The translations under genes were made by a program, and so were the position numbers. This document shows positions 61,838 through 64,000 of a stretch of DNA of 64,000 bases, piece by piece; positions within the stretch are counted from its first letter, which is position 1, and each line of letters opens with the position of its first letter. Origin of the DNA: Hsuehochloa calcarea (Eukaryota; Streptophyta; Magnoliopsida; Poales; Poaceae); contig CM070604.1 in NCBI GenBank assembly GCA_036346395.1, positions 54,091,003 through 54,155,002 on the forward strand, given 5' to 3'. The notes under the pieces are model-generated. The model had not been told where the DNA came from. It saw only the letters and a program-made list of their open reading frames with translations, and did no database searches.

Positions 61838-64000
61838 ATGGCGTCGCCGGCGGCGCTCCTCCTCCTTGCTGTCGCGTTCCTGGCCGGGCCGGCGCAGGCA
61901 GCCGACCCCTACGCCTTCTTCGACTGGGACGTCTCCTACATCACCGCATCCCCTCTTGGCGTGCCGCAGCAGGTGACCGACCTGTTCTATTTCTTCATCT
62001 GCTGCTTCTTTCTTCATCTGTGGCGTATACGTGTATAATGCTACGAGTATCCATCGCGCAAAGCTTGGATTTTTACCCCACCCCCTGTTCTTCTCGTGGG
62101 TTTCAATTCCTTCCCTTCTTCTTCTTCAGCCAAAGATTTGATTTTGATTCCTCGTAATACTACTTCGCACTTTGCTGTGCCAAGAATTGATGGATGCTCC
62201 TCCTTCAAGATTGGATTTGATCCTTGTTCGTTTCTTTGCGGGAAGCATTCGGTTCATTTTGATGTGTGCAGTGCAGTGCAGTGCGCCTTGATTAGTGGAG
62301 GGCCTCTTGCTGTTCGCTTACCTTCAAGATTCCATTTTGCTTTCCTACGCGTTTCTCGCGCATTTGCATTTCCTCTCCTTGGGGGAAATATGTTTCTTGC
62401 ACTCCAGTGTCAGGACTCAGGACTTGCATGCTCGTTTCTCGCCCAAAGACTTGTTTTTCTTCTTCTTTCCTTTTACCCCTAGGCGGTTAGCGTGGGTTCC
62501 TACCTGCAACTGCAAAGTTCGATTTTTACCAACTCCTGGCGCTTTTAATAGGCACTGCATTCAGATCTTCCTAGTCCAACATCCTGCTCTCATATGCTTC
62601 CCGATCTAGACTTATTGTAGTACTGAGTTCCGGTTTTCCCCCATCAAGATTATATACCAGTTGTTTGCGCTTGCTTTCATATCCCTTCTAGCCTCCCTGA
62701 ACTGGTTGTGTTTAAGCAAAAATAAATAAATAAATTGTTTTGTTTCAGGTGATCGCAATCAACAAACAGTTCCCTGGCCCCATCGTCAACGTCACCACCA
62801 ACTACAATGTGGTTGTCAATGTGCTCAACAGCTTGGATGAACCACTGCTCATCACTTGGTTAGCGCTCTCAAGTTTCAATCTTGATAAGCTTCTTATGGT
62901 TATCAGTCCAATTTATTTCGTTGGCTATCACTGTGATGATAAGTGTCTTGGCCTTGTTTTTGACACAGGGATGGGATCCAGCATCGAAAGAATTGCTGGC
63001 AAGATGGGGTTCTTGGCACAAACTGCCCGATACCTCCAGGTTGGAATTGGACTTATAATTTCCAAGTGAAGGACCAGATTGGGAGCTTCTTCTACTTTCC
63101 ACCCCTTGGTATGCAGCGTGCCGCTGGGGGTTTTGGAGGTATTACTGTCAAGAACCGGGCGGTAATCTCAGTCCCATTCGACACGCCAGATGGGGACTTC
63201 ACCTTGTTCATCGGGGACTGGTACAAGAAGAACCACACGGTACGGGAGAATTTCACAGGCTTTATTGCAAGATGCCTAGATAGTTTCTCCAATAATCAAG
63301 GATGCTGATTGTGTGTTTCTTGTGTAGGATCTGAGGAAGATGCTCGATGATGGGAAGGAGCTTGGGATGCCTGATGGTGTTTTGATGAATGGCAAGGGCC
63401 CATATAGGTACAATGACTCCCTCGTTCCAGATGGCATCGAGTATGAGACTATCAATGTTGAGCCAGGTGATTACTATTCCCACTTTCATCATTAATTTGA
63501 AATCCTTGTGTCTCCTCATATGTTATGTTAATCCATGTGCATGGTAATAAGAAAAATACCAGTGTGGTTCCTAATGCCGTTGCTGTGCACATTTTTATGT
63601 TACTGTTGATTTGCACAATGTGTTTTCCCTGATACGATGGAGGCATGAAGTTGATGGTTTATTATCACTTTCATGATAAGGCCGACTAATATTTCTTTTA
63701 AACAGTGATTGCTTTAGTACATCGCTATGATTGTGATAACTGACTGCTTCAGCTCCACAACAGGAAAAACGTACCGTTTTCGTGTCCACAACGTGGGTGT
63801 CTCTACGAGCTTGAACTTCAGGATTCAGAACCACAACTTGGCCATTGTTGAGACAGAGGGTTCATACACAATGAAGCAGAATTTCACGAATCTTGACATC
63901 CATGTGGGGCAGTCTTACTCCTTTTTGATCACCATGGATCAGAACGCTAGCAGTGATTATTACTTTGTGGCCAGCGCTAGGTTTGTGAATGAATCACTCT
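61838..64000 (+). CDS. SKU5/SKS multicopper-oxidase-like protein, 5' part
   Basis: Exons in the window: 61838-61972, 62749-62858, 62969-63239, 63328-63466, and 63764 to the window end. Phases join and no stop occurs, so the gene runs past the right edge. It starts with a signal peptide (ASPAALLLLAVAFLAGPAQA), then DPYAFFDWDVSYITASPLG, the usual start of SKU5/SKS proteins. These are secreted or GPI-anchored cupredoxin-fold proteins that affect directional cell growth. Further matches are QFPGPIVNVTTNYNVVVNV, GIQHRKNCWQDGVLGTNCPI, DQIGSFFYFPPLGMQRAAGG and YRFRVHNVGVSTSLNFRIQN. The HWH and HxH copper-ligand pairs of true laccases are replaced (LLITWDGIQ; SFFYFPP), as normal for SKS proteins, so oxidase activity is not expected. 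Confidence 0.92.

Overview
The window looks like nuclear DNA of a grass, most likely a panicoid or related PACMAD species. It holds large intron-containing plant genes, GC-rich first exons next to AT-rich introns, and dense Copia, Gypsy, hAT and CACTA remnants, many of them nested. I see no bacterial, organellar or CRISPR feature. Species and family names come from recognising protein motifs by eye; no database search was run.

Seven protein-coding genes can be supported, six on the plus strand. They are: (1) the 3' part of a REVEILLE-type (LHY/CCA1-like) clock MYB gene, 464-3767; (2) a complete six-exon WAT1-related/UMAMIT membrane transporter, 20886-23428; (3) a complete 13-exon SEC16 COPII scaffold gene, 25378-32137; (4) a complete six-exon bacterial-type ribosomal protein L9, probably mitochondrial, 38446-40793; (5) a single-exon GRAS factor of the HAIRY MERISTEM type on the minus strand, 44329-45948, carrying a miR171 site; (6) a two-exon hnRNP F/H-like RNA-binding protein, 54961-57936; and (7) the 5' part of an SKU5/SKS multicopper-oxidase-like gene, 61838 to the window end. 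These act in unrelated processes, as is normal for neighbouring plant genes. The RVE, GRAS and SKU5 genes recall the start of rice chromosome 6, but that is from memory and untested.

Between the genes lie transposon nests. 4.28-11.33 kb is a decayed minus-strand Copia split by a 1.9-kb solo LTR. 12.42-20.46 kb is a decayed plus-strand Copia that holds one LTR-like insertion, itself split by a 2.4-kb solo LTR. 47.0-50.2 kb holds CACTA and hAT remnants. 50.3-54.7 kb holds a Gypsy tail and a minus-strand Copia split by a 1.7-kb solo LTR. Three solo LTRs have exact 5-bp target-site duplications and seem to belong to one superfamily. They carry clusters of an 11-bp interrupted palindrome whose arms differ by subfamily (CGGTC-x-GACCG versus CGGTA-x-TACCG). 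This is the least explained signal in the window.

Other points worth a look: a 279-bp miniature LTR retrotransposon (TRIM/SMART type) in a RVE intron; a second copy of the SEC16 5' leader 12 kb downstream that may now be the leader exon of the L9 gene; a Copia LTR ending about 50 bp upstream of the WAT1 TATA box; and a repeat-rich first intron in the hnRNP gene with a roughly 300-bp foldback.
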